Shown here: positions 6,318 to 12,832 of the stretch, one piece after another
How positions within the stretch are numbered: position 1 is the first letter of the stretch
Layout of the letters: every line of letters begins with the position of its first letter
NCBI GenBank assembly: GCA_026982145.1
Contig: JALSHQ010000325.1
Coordinates: 1 to 12,832 of the forward strand
Source of the DNA: Gammaproteobacteria bacterium
GTDB taxonomy: Bacteria > Pseudomonadota > Gammaproteobacteria > SZUA-140
Length of the DNA: 12,832 nt
Direction of reading: 5' to 3'
Program-made: the position numbers and the translations under genes
Notes under the pieces: model-generated
What the model was told of the DNA's origin: nothing
Databases searched by the model: none
Seen by the model: the letters and a program-made list of their open reading frames with translations, nothing else

Positions 6318-7517
6318 ATGACAGAAAAAGATTTTAGCCAGTACGGTATCGGCACACGCGGTGTGCGCGCAGGCCAGCGGCGCACACAAGAGGGTGAGCA
6401 GTCGGAGCCGATCTTCACCACTTCCAGCTTTGTTTTTGATAGTGCCGAACAAGCGGCGGCACGTTTTTCAGGCGAAGAGGCGGGCAATATCTACTCGCGC
6501 TTCACCAACCCCACCGTTAATACCTTTGAACGACGACTCGCCGCCCTTGAAGGGGGAGAGCGTTGTGTGGCAACAGCGTCGGGAATGGCGGCCATCACAG
6601 CGGCCTGCCACGCGTTGTTAAAGAGTGGTGACCATATCCTCTCCTCCAACGGGATTTTTGGCAGCACTACAGTGTTGTTTAATAAATACCTGTCACGTTT
6701 TGGTATTGAACATCGCTCAATTCCCCTGTGCGATCTTGACCGTTGGAAGTCATCAATCCAACCGAACACCCGGATGCTTTTTATCGAGACGCCCTCAAAC
6801 CCGTTGGCTGAAGTGGTCGATATTAAAGCGCTGGCTGAGATCGCCCACCGCAAGGGGTGTCTGTTGGTGGTAGATAATACCGTCTGTACGGCAGCACTGC
6901 AGCGGCCACTTGAGCTAGGTGCAGACCTAGTGGTGGTCTCCGCCACCAAATACCTCGATGGTCAGGGGCGTTGTGTCGGTGGTGCGGTGGTGGGTAGTGG
7001 TGAACTGATTGAAGAGGTATACAGCTATCTGCGCACGGCGGGGCCGAGCATGAGCCCATTTAATGCGTGGGTTTTTATGAAAGGGCTGGAGACACTACGT
7101 GTGCGGATGCAGGCACATAGTGCCAGTGCATTAATGCTAGCGCAGTGGATGGAAAATCACGCAGCTGTAAAAAAGGTCTTTTATACGGGGCTTAAGTCGC
7201 ACCCACAGCATACGTTGGCCACACATCAGCAAGATGGCTTTAGTGGCCTGCTCGCTTTTGAATTGAAGGGCGGGCGGGATGAGGCGTGGCGTTTCATTAA
7301 CGGCACTACACTGGTTTCAATTACGGCTAACTTGGGTGATGCTAAAACGACCATCACACATCCAGCCACTACTACGCATGGGCGTTTGTCTGATGAAGAG
7401 CGGGAGGCTGCTGGTATCCATCAAGGGCTGGTGCGTGTTGCGGTGGGGCTTGAAGATGTTGAAGACCTACAGGCCGATCTACAGCGTGGCTTTGATGCGT
7501 TAAAACAGGGCCAGTAA
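6318..7517 (+). CDS. metZ: O-succinylhomoserine sulfhydrylase
   Basis: MetZ (399 aa) is a PLP enzyme of the Cys/Met metabolism family. It makes homocysteine directly from O-succinylhomoserine and sulfide in the cytoplasm, bypassing cystathionine. The PLP-binding lysine is Lys211 in VVSATKYLDGQGR. Other family marks are NIYSRFTNPTVNTFE (58-72), VATASGMAAI (84-93) and LRTAGPSMSPFNAW. The C-terminal TITHPATTTHGRLS region is close to Pseudomonas MetZ. I chose ATG 6318, with GGGGA (6306-6310) 7 nt upstream, over the GTG at 6312, which is too close to that site. The gene has its own promoter and a SAM-II-like leader, so it should respond to SAM independently of purF. Confidence 0.95.
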   Translation: MTEKDFSQYGIGTRGVRAGQRRTQEGEQSEPIFTTSSFVFDSAEQAAARFSGEEAGNIYSRFTNPTVNTFERRLAALEGGERCVATASGMAAITAACHALLKSGDHILSSNGIFGSTTVLFNKYLSRFGIEHRSIPLCDLDRWKSSIQPNTRMLFIETPSNPLAEVVDIKALAEIAHRKGCLLVVDNTVCTAALQRPLELGADLVVVSATKYLDGQGRCVGGAVVGSGELIEEVYSYLRTAGPSMSPFNAWVFMKGLETLRVRMQAHSASALMLAQWMENHAAVKKVFYTGLKSHPQHTLATHQQDGFSGLLAFELKGGRDEAWRFINGTTLVSITANLGDAKTTITHPATTTHGRLSDEEREAAGIHQGLVRVAVGLEDVEDLQADLQRGFDALKQGQ

Positions 7518-7526
7518 TGAACGGCA

Positions 7527-7541
7527 ACTGCTCTTGGCAGT
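7527..7541. repeat. Small hairpin between convergent metZ and fieF
   Basis: ACTGC (7527-7531) and GCAGT (7537-7541) flank a 5-nt loop in the 37-nt gap between the two stop codons. Neither strand has a T-run directly after it, so it is at best a weak bidirectional terminator. Confidence 0.3.
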
Positions 7542-7554
7542 GCTGGAAAAGTAT

Positions 7555-8478
7555 TTAATCCTCGCGTTTAAAGAGTGGTAAGGTTTCAAGATCCACTGCG
7601 CTGATAGGGTCAAGGTGGATCACAACATCAGCGGTGGGAAACACCAGCATCACTTGCGCTTCTACTTGATCTGCAATCTCATGCGCTTTGATCAGCGGTA
7701 ACTCATCGTCCAGCTCAATATGCATCTGGATAAACTCTGTGCGCCCAGAAAGTCGGGTGCGCAGGTCGTGCATGCCGTGTACTTCAGGATGGTTTTTTGC
7801 AATGTTGATAATCTGCTGACGTTTTTCATCGGGCAGTTCGCGGTCGAGCAGGTCATGAAATGCCTCACTGCCGATCCCCCATGCGCTATAAAGAATGTAA
7901 GCTGCGATGGCGAGTGCAAACAGTGGATCCATTCCGAGCCAACCAAATTGTGAGAGCAGTAGAGCAGCAATGATGGCGGCGTTGGTGAACAGATCCGTCT
8001 TGTAGTGAAGCGCATCAGCGCGGATTGCGGTTGAGTTAGTTTTGTTGATGACATGGCGCTGTATTGAAATCAAGATCAGCGTTGCGATGATTGAGAAAAT
8101 CATCACCCCCATGCCCACGCCAAAGGCCTCTATCGGTTGCGGATTTACCAAGCGCTGAATGGCCTCCACAATCAGAAACAGGCCAGAGCCTGCGATGAAA
8201 GTCGCTTGCGCCATCCCCGCTAGTGACTCTGCTTTGCCGTGTCCAAAACGGTGGTCTTCATCGGGGGGAGCTAGCGCATAGCTCACCGCCAGCAGGTTGA
8301 TGATTGAGGCCGCGGCATCCATGAGTGAGTCTATGAGCGAGGCAAGAATGCTCACAGAGCCTGTCTGCCAGTAAGCGCCCAATTTAGCGATGATCAGCAC
8401 GGTAGCGGTAACCACCGAGGCGCGTGTGGCCAATTTGAGCAGGCGTTCACTTTCAGCTTTATTTATAGGGTCAGACAT
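7555..8478 (-). CDS. fieF: Cation diffusion facilitator, FieF/YiiP-type metal efflux
   Basis: This 307-residue CDF transporter exports Zn2+/Fe2+-type divalent metals from the cytoplasm by proton antiport and resembles E. coli FieF closely. Six membrane helices precede a cytoplasmic ferredoxin-like domain (about 210-290). Transport-site residues are present: Asp50 and Asp54 in SLIDSLMD (TM2), and His158 and Asp162 in ALHYKTD (TM5). The intracellular loop DEDHRFGHGKAES (73-85) matches site B. HDLRTR, QMHIELDD and VIHLDP are C-terminal metal-site segments. I chose ATG (8478-8476), although a GTG lies one codon upstream; neither has a clear ribosome site. It is convergent to metZ and divergent from the chemoreceptor. 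The actual metal cannot be told from sequence. Confidence 0.92.
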   Translation of the reverse strand: MSDPINKAESERLLKLATRASVVTATVLIIAKLGAYWQTGSVSILASLIDSLMDAAASIINLLAVSYALAPPDEDHRFGHGKAESLAGMAQATFIAGSGLFLIVEAIQRLVNPQPIEAFGVGMGVMIFSIIATLILISIQRHVINKTNSTAIRADALHYKTDLFTNAAIIAALLLSQFGWLGMDPLFALAIAAYILYSAWGIGSEAFHDLLDRELPDEKRQQIINIAKNHPEVHGMHDLRTRLSGRTEFIQMHIELDDELPLIKAHEIADQVEAQVMLVFPTADVVIHLDPISAVDLETLPLFKRED

Positions 8479-8516
8479 CACGCAGTAGCTGTTTTATTCA
8501 TTAAAGGATAGCGGTG

Positions 8517-8545
8517 ATTATAAAGCAGTCATGTGGGTGTCTCTA
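8517..8545 (-). promoter_or_regulatory. Sigma70-type promoter for fieF
   Basis: On the minus strand a perfect -10 TATAAT (8517-8522) lies 17 nt after TAGAGA (8540-8545), a 4 of 6 match to the -35. Transcription should start near 8510, leaving about 30 nt before the fieF ATG. Confidence 0.65.
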
Positions 8546-8660
8546 GGGCGCACCGCACTTAATTGCTATAAAAATTGCAAAATACTATGTCAGGAAAAGC
8601 GATCAAAGCGAGCCACTTTCACCGCTGTGAGTTGTTTTATAGTCGCCGGAGGGCGGCGGG

Positions 8661-8675
8661 GCTAACCACGTTAGC
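8661..8675. repeat. Perfect inverted repeat in the fieF/chemoreceptor intergenic region
   Basis: GCTAAC (8661-8666) and GTTAGC (8670-8675) are separated by CAC. The repeat is about 27 nt upstream of the sigma28 -35 element. It could be a regulator site or a short RNA hairpin; no known operator is recognised. Confidence 0.4.
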
Positions 8676-8701
8676 GCACATGGGTTTGGGCGCGATTTTG
8701 C

Positions 8702-8728
8702 TCAAGTCTAACAGGGGGAAGCCGTTAC
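8702..8728 (+). promoter_or_regulatory. Sigma28 (FliA) promoter of the chemoreceptor gene
   Basis: TCAAGTCT (8702-8709) and GCCGTTAC (8721-8728) are separated by exactly 11 nt. They match the FliA consensus TAAAGTTT-N11-GCCGATAA at 6 of 8 positions in each element. The start of transcription would fall about 25 nt before the GTG start codon. This fits a late flagellar/chemotaxis gene. Confidence 0.72.
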
Positions 8729-8758
8729 CGTTAGTGTAAGTTTTACTATGAGGTTGTT

Positions 8759-11296
8759 GTGGGAAAGAGTCATAAAATAATTACAGCCCCAGTGGTTCGT
8801 TTAATGGATCGCTTGGGAATGAAAGAAAAACTCTATTTGATTGTCAGCTTGTCCCTTCTCCCTGTTTTAGCCTTAAGTTATATGACGCTTTCATTTCTTG
8901 ATGAAGAGGTTGCTTATCTTTCACAGGAACGAGGTGGCATCGAAGTCGAGCGCGCGTTACAAGCGCTTCTGGTGATGGCTGGGCAGTCCAGAGGCGCGAC
9001 GAACAGCTATCTTTACAGTAGTCAAGAGGGTGACTTGCATGCTGTCACCGAAAAGCAGCAGCGCGTCGAAAAGTTGCTGTCTGACTTTGAGTCAATGGAA
9101 AAAGAATTCACTGCTGATTTTTCGATAAGTGAAAGAAGTCTGCCGATTCGTGAGGCGTGGCAAGCGGTTAAAAGAGCATTTAATAACGGTCAGGCTGAAG
9201 CAAGCTTTGCGGCACATAACCGAGTGATTGAGCTAACGATTAGCTACATGAGGTATGTGGGGCGCACTGCACGCCTGTTACAAGATGAAGAGATTGAAAA
9301 TGCCTATATGGCCAGTCTATTTATTCATAATAACCCTTCGCTCATTAATAATATCGGGCTGATCAGGGGGATAACTGCCGGTATTCTGGTGAGCCCTGAT
9401 TTATTGGTAAAAAAACGCGTTGAGCTAATGGTGCTTATCGACCGTGTTGAACTTCAATTTTTAACAATATTAGAAGAAACTTCATCTATGCTGCGTGAGC
9501 GGCCAGAGTTGAGCAGTGTTCTGTCGTTAGATTTCAACGAAGTGGAAGCCTTTTTACAGGCCACGCGCAAGCAGGTCAATCGATTAAATGACGGCTTTCA
9601 ATCTAATATAACGGTTCAGGATTATTTCTCACTGGGTACCATTGCCATCTCAAACACACTCAAACTCTCCAATGAAATGATGCCGGTAGTGATGGCATCT
9701 ATCGAAAAACGTATCCTACAAAAAGAGCATGAACGAAATATATTTATTGCGGTTATTATCGCTACGATCTTAGTGTTGACCTATCTGTTGGTTGGCTTCT
9801 ATTTGAGTTTTACGGGCAAACTTCGTCGCCTATTGACCCATGCTAATAAGGTGGCCGAAGGCGATTTAACCCATCATGCCGTTGTTGGTCACATTTCTCA
9901 TGATGAAATGGGGCAGATTTCTCGTGCGATGGATCACATCTCTCAAGGGGTGAGTCATACTGTTGCCGCAGTGGTTCGCACCAGTAATCTCTTCACTGAT
10001 GTCTCAACGCGTTTGTCTGAATCGAGCCAGATCACAGAGAATTCAGTCAGCAGCCAAGTGGAGGACAGCGCCGCTACAAGCCGTTCCATTTCTGAACTTT
10101 CATCGATGGTTCAGGATGTCTCCAGCAATATTTCAGATGCTGCTCACTCCGCCAAGCAGGCGGAAGCGTCTGCTAATAGCGGCCAGCGGGTGGTGTCAGA
10201 GGTTGTCGAGTCGATTGATATATTGTCTGGAGAACTCGGCAAGGTGTCGGAGGTTATCAGCAAGGTGAACAACGATAGTCAAGAGATTAGTGGCATCTTG
10301 AAATTGATTAGAGAGATCGCAGAGCAGACTAACTTGCTTGCACTAAATGCTGCAATTGAAGCCGCACGTGCCGGTGAGCATGGACGCGGTTTTGCGGTAG
10401 TCGCTGATGAAGTGCGCAATCTGGCCAATAAAACCCATCAAGCGACGCAAGATATCCAACTTATGATTGACGCATTGAAATCAGGGAGCAATCGAGCCGT
10501 TGAGGTGATGCAGACGAGTGAAATCCAGCTCGAAAATAGCGTTAAACAGGCGAAAATTGCGGGCGAGATGCTAAATGAAATTACTCAAACAGTCTCGTCG
10601 ATAAGTGCTATGAATAGTCGCATTGCCATCTCTGCTGAGCAGCAGAGTGAGATGGCGAAGGTGTTGGATAATAGTGTGATAAATATGACGAGTGCATCTC
10701 GACAAGCCGCTACTGTCGCCCAAGGAACAGTGGAAGATGCCTGCATTATTAGTGCTTTGGCGTCAGAATCACAATCGCTCATTAAGCGCTTTATCATCAG
10801 TGATGAGCAGTTAATGGCGGCGAGTGTACAGGCAGAAAATGTGCTATTCAAATGGGATGAGAGTTTTAGTGTTGGTATTCCTGAAATTGATCGACAACAC
10901 AGAATTCTTGTCGATATGATTAATGACCTGAGTAAACAGGCGGCTAATGATCGCGGCCTACAATTGATGAAGCGTATATTGCAGGGGTTGGTCGATTACA
11001 CCGCCTCTCACTTCTCGTACGAAGAGGCGATGTTGGAAAGGCAAGGCTATGAGGCGCTGGAGAGGCATAAAGCAAAACATAGAAAGCTAATTGCTCAAGT
11101 GCTCGATTTTCAGGCGCGCCTTGAAAATAATGAAGAGCATATTGTGGTTGATCTACTCGGGTTTCTTAATGACTGGTTGGCTAAACATATTAAAGGGGCG
11201 GATAAAAAATATGGTGAAGTGCTGGCAGCAAAGAAGGCCAGTGCTGAAGCAGAAAATAATCAGCAGCCTGAGGCGGGCGGTGTCGACCTATTTTGA
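8759..11296 (+). CDS. Methyl-accepting chemotaxis protein with C-terminal hemerythrin domain
   Basis: This 845-residue chemoreceptor is a membrane signal transducer to the CheA/CheW complex. It has TM1 at about 24-47, a large helical periplasmic region (about 48-327) and TM2 at about 328-352. A HAMP domain (about 353-405) and the signalling hairpin follow, the latter with its conserved tip EQTNLLALNAAIEAARAGE starting at residue 522. From about 697 (FKWDESFSVGIPEIDRQH) a bacteriohemerythrin domain runs to about 830. All seven di-iron ligands are present: His714, His751, Glu755, His770, His774, His810 and Asp815. Such domains bind O2, as in Desulfovibrio DcrH, so oxygen or redox taxis is likely. 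The periplasmic MAGQSRGATNSYL segment recalls NIT-type sensor bundles, but the ligand is unknown. The GTG start has TGAGG (8749-8753) 5 nt upstream. There is no C-terminal aromatic CheR-docking pentapeptide; the tail ends GGVDLF. Confidence 0.93.
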   Translation: MGKSHKIITAPVVRLMDRLGMKEKLYLIVSLSLLPVLALSYMTLSFLDEEVAYLSQERGGIEVERALQALLVMAGQSRGATNSYLYSSQEGDLHAVTEKQQRVEKLLSDFESMEKEFTADFSISERSLPIREAWQAVKRAFNNGQAEASFAAHNRVIELTISYMRYVGRTARLLQDEEIENAYMASLFIHNNPSLINNIGLIRGITAGILVSPDLLVKKRVELMVLIDRVELQFLTILEETSSMLRERPELSSVLSLDFNEVEAFLQATRKQVNRLNDGFQSNITVQDYFSLGTIAISNTLKLSNEMMPVVMASIEKRILQKEHERNIFIAVIIATILVLTYLLVGFYLSFTGKLRRLLTHANKVAEGDLTHHAVVGHISHDEMGQISRAMDHISQGVSHTVAAVVRTSNLFTDVSTRLSESSQITENSVSSQVEDSAATSRSISELSSMVQDVSSNISDAAHSAKQAEASANSGQRVVSEVVESIDILSGELGKVSEVISKVNNDSQEISGILKLIREIAEQTNLLALNAAIEAARAGEHGRGFAVVADEVRNLANKTHQATQDIQLMIDALKSGSNRAVEVMQTSEIQLENSVKQAKIAGEMLNEITQTVSSISAMNSRIAISAEQQSEMAKVLDNSVINMTSASRQAATVAQGTVEDACIISALASESQSLIKRFIISDEQLMAASVQAENVLFKWDESFSVGIPEIDRQHRILVDMINDLSKQAANDRGLQLMKRILQGLVDYTASHFSYEEAMLERQGYEALERHKAKHRKLIAQVLDFQARLENNEEHIVVDLLGFLNDWLAKHIKGADKKYGEVLAAKKASAEAENNQQPEAGGVDLF

Positions 11297-11323
11297 TGAG
11301 TGTGGGGGTGCTTAAATATCTGA

Positions 11324-11349
11324 TCTTAATTGCTATTAAGACGTATACT
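11324..11349 (+). promoter_or_regulatory. Possible promoter and operator dyad for bcp
   Basis: TCTTAAT (11324-11330) and ATTAAGA (11335-11341) form a perfect 7-bp inverted repeat around TGCT. It lies just upstream of a -10-like TATACT (11344-11349). The -35 match is poor, which would fit activator dependence or repression through the dyad. The regulator is not recognised. Confidence 0.4.
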
Positions 11350-11385
11350 TTCTTCCTTGATTAAATAAGGTTGAAGATAAACGCT

Positions 11386-11850
11386 ATGTTAAAAAAACAG
11401 CAGATGGCTCCCGCTTTCTCTTTACTGAACGCAGAAAAATCCGAAATTAGCTTGGCTGACTTTAAAGGTAAAAAAAATGTAGTGCTCTATTTTTACCCTA
11501 GAGACGATACGCCGGGGTGTACGCTTGAGGCAAAGGAGTTTAGTGAACTTGTCGCTGAGTTTTCCCGATTAAATACGGTGGTGATCGGCGTTAGTAAAGA
11601 CTCTTGCAAGAGTCATCAATCTTTTATCGATAAATATAACTTAAACATTGAACTGCTTGCGGATACTGAGGGTGAGCTATGCGAACGTTATGGCGTATGG
11701 CAAGAAAAAACCAAAAAAGAGGTAACGAAAATGGTGATTATTCGCTCGACTTTTATTATCGATAAAAAAGGGAAGTTAGCTAGCGTTGAATATGGCACAG
11801 CATCGAGTGGCCATGCAGCGCTCGTTTTAGAAAAAATCAAAAAGCTTTGA
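11386..11850 (+). CDS. bcp: Thioredoxin-dependent peroxiredoxin, Bcp/PrxQ type
   Basis: This 154-residue cytoplasmic thiol peroxidase (E. coli Bcp 156 aa) reduces H2O2 and organic hydroperoxides. The peroxidatic cysteine is Cys45 in YFYPRDDTPGCTLEA. Conserved FSL near the N-terminus, DFKGKK and the FIIDKKGKL strand fit the AhpC/TSA fold. The resolving cysteine that Bcp/PrxQ proteins often carry five residues later is Lys50 here. The other cysteines are Cys74 and Cys99, so it may be a 1-Cys enzyme or use one of these. I chose ATG 11386, with GAAG at 11373-11376 9 nt upstream, over a TTG at 11371 that abuts an AAGG. The gene is AT-richer than the trp genes. It follows the hemerythrin chemoreceptor by 89 nt but has its own putative promoter. 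Confidence 0.93.
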   Translation: MLKKQQMAPAFSLLNAEKSEISLADFKGKKNVVLYFYPRDDTPGCTLEAKEFSELVAEFSRLNTVVIGVSKDSCKSHQSFIDKYNLNIELLADTEGELCERYGVWQEKTKKEVTKMVIIRSTFIIDKKGKLASVEYGTASSGHAALVLEKIKKL

Positions 11851-11862
11851 GTGATGCTCAAA
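11831..11862 (-). terminator. Possible terminator of pgm (minus strand)
   Basis: TTTGAG (11846-11851) and CTCAAA (11857-11862) form a 6-bp stem with a 5-nt loop. Read on the minus strand it is followed by GC, then five T, then GA and six T (down to 11831). It overlaps the end of bcp. The stem is short and AT-rich, so efficiency is uncertain. On the plus strand no T-run follows. Confidence 0.4.
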
Positions 11863-11895
11863 CGGCTACCGCATGACGATGTGTTAGTTGTTGGG

Positions 11896-12832
11896 CTATG
11901 TGATGACGGAGGGCTTGTCTCGTCCCGTGTGTGCTTTAATTTCGGCGACCTCTTCGGCAAGTAGGATCAAGCTGGCAAGCGCCTGCTGACACGCCTGATT
12001 AAGACGTGAGTGGTCAGTTTCATAGTGTTCAATATAGAGGCGCAAGGTGGTGCCTTGGGTGCCGGTGCCCGAGAGGCGAAAGATTATCCGCGCACCATTA
12101 GTGAAGTGTATGCGCACCCCTTGGCCACTGCTGACGGAGGCGTCAATGGGGTCGGTGTAGCAGAAGTCATCGCTGTGGGCGACTTCAAAGCTGCCAAAGC
12201 ATTTTCCTTTCAGGGTGTCGAGTTGAGCGTGTAGCCCTTTCATGAGTAGCTGGGCGCGGTCGTTATCGACCCCTTCATAATCGTGGCGGGTGTAGTAGTT
12301 GCGGCCATACTTTTGCCAATGCGCGGTGACGATTTCAGCGACGGACTGTTTCCGTTTAGCCATAATATTAAGCCAAAAAAGCACTGCCCACAGCCCATCT
12401 TTTTCGCGAATATGGCTGGAGCCGGTACCGAAACTCTCCTCTCCACACAGGGTGACTTTATCAGCATCCATTAAATTGCCAAAAAACTTCCAGCCGGTGG
12501 GCGTCTCATAGCAGGGGATGCCGAGCGCCTCAGCAACCCGGTCGACCGCCATGCTGGTCGGCATGGAGCGCGCGATGCCACGCAGGCCGTCTTGATAGCC
12601 GGGTGCGAGGGTGGCGTTAGCCGCAATGATCGCAAGGCTGTCGCTGGGGTTAACAAAGAAGTTATTGCCGAGTACCATATTGCGGTCACCATCCCCATCG
12701 GAGGCCGCTCCAAAGTCGGGGGCATCAGGGCTAAAGAGGATATTTACCAATGTTTTGGCATAGGTGAGGTTGGGGTCTGGGTGGCCATTTCCAAAGTCGA
12801 TGAGTGGCTCGGCGTTGATGACGGTGCCTACG
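11896..12832 (-). CDS. pgm: Phosphoglucomutase (alpha-D-glucose-specific), C-terminal part
   Basis: This is the last 311 residues of an alpha-D-phosphohexomutase that interconverts glucose 1-phosphate and glucose 6-phosphate; the 5' end lies beyond the window. The magnesium loop DGDGD is at 12685-12699 within FGAASDGDGDRNMVLG. The sugar-binding loop reads CGEESFGTGSSHIREKDG, and TPTGWKFFGNLMDA precedes it. The C-terminal phosphate loop is RLSGTGTQGTTLRLYIE. These motifs are those of the PGM1-like family (eukaryotic, cyanobacterial and some proteobacterial enzymes, typically ~545 aa), not the phosphomannomutase AlgC/ManB family. The catalytic phosphoserine is in the missing part. It is convergent to bcp with a 45-nt gap, and its likely role is glycogen, exopolysaccharide or LPS precursor supply. 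Confidence 0.94.
   Translation of the reverse strand, partial: VGTVINAEPLIDFGNGHPDPNLTYAKTLVNILFSPDAPDFGAASDGDGDRNMVLGNNFFVNPSDSLAIIAANATLAPGYQDGLRGIARSMPTSMAVDRVAEALGIPCYETPTGWKFFGNLMDADKVTLCGEESFGTGSSHIREKDGLWAVLFWLNIMAKRKQSVAEIVTAHWQKYGRNYYTRHDYEGVDNDRAQLLMKGLHAQLDTLKGKCFGSFEVAHSDDFCYTDPIDASVSSGQGVRIHFTNGARIIFRLSGTGTQGTTLRLYIEHYETDHSRLNQACQQALASLILLAEEVAEIKAHTGRDKPSVIT

Noticed and set aside
6073..6487. Short minus-strand reading frames across the metZ leader
   Set aside because: They show no protein-like pattern, and the region is better explained by a promoter and structured RNA on the plus strand.
11250..11293. C-terminal tail GGVDLF of the chemoreceptor as a CheR-docking pentapeptide
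   Set aside because: The docking motif needs two aromatic positions spaced by two residues; this tail has only the final Phe.
11371..11385. TTG start giving a five-residue longer Bcp
   Set aside because: It directly abuts the AAGG with no spacer; ATG 11386 gives the family's usual length.

Overview
This window looks like a chromosomal core region of a gammaproteobacterium. The evidence is the gene order trpB-trpA-accD-folC-dedD(SPOR)-cvpA-purF-metZ, a conserved arrangement in that class, together with close protein resemblance to Pseudomonas and E. coli homologues recalled from knowledge. No species can be named. The sequence shows no mobile elements, tRNA or rRNA genes, or CRISPR arrays.

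Bases 1-6069 hold a tightly packed co-directional (+) cluster. It starts with the 3' end of trpB, which overlaps trpA by ATGA. Then follow accD (1 nt after trpA), folC, a dedD-like SPOR protein, cvpA (GTG start) and purF. These genes serve tryptophan synthesis, fatty-acid synthesis, folate polyglutamylation, cell division and purine synthesis.

Bases 6070-6317 form a 248-nt leader in front of metZ (O-succinylhomoserine sulfhydrylase), and this is the most interesting non-coding stretch. In order it holds a sigma70-type promoter (TTGACA, 17 nt, TAAGGT), a small GCAA-tetraloop hairpin, and an RNA that matches the architecture and conserved bases of the SAM-II riboswitch class. Two mutually exclusive hairpins follow, each with a downstream U-run. 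The pseudoknot strand of the aptamer is also the 5' arm of the first hairpin, and the 3' arm of the first hairpin is the 5' arm of the second. This gives a plausible SAM-dependent OFF switch for methionine synthesis.

Bases 6318-8478 hold metZ (+) and a convergent fieF-type cation diffusion facilitator (-), the latter with its own TATAAT promoter. Bases 8482-8758 are a divergent intergenic region. It carries the fieF promoter and a good sigma28 (FliA) promoter for the next gene. That gene is an 845-residue chemoreceptor with a complete seven-ligand hemerythrin domain at its C-terminus, probably an oxygen or redox taxis receptor transcribed with the flagellar regulon.

Bases 11386-11850 encode a Bcp/PrxQ peroxiredoxin that lacks the usual nearby resolving cysteine. 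Convergent to it on the minus strand is the C-terminal part of a phosphoglucomutase of the PGM1-like family, cut by the window end.

The early trp/acc genes and pgm are GC-richer than the chemoreceptor and peroxiredoxin genes. All assignments come from reading the sequence; no database search or folding program was run.
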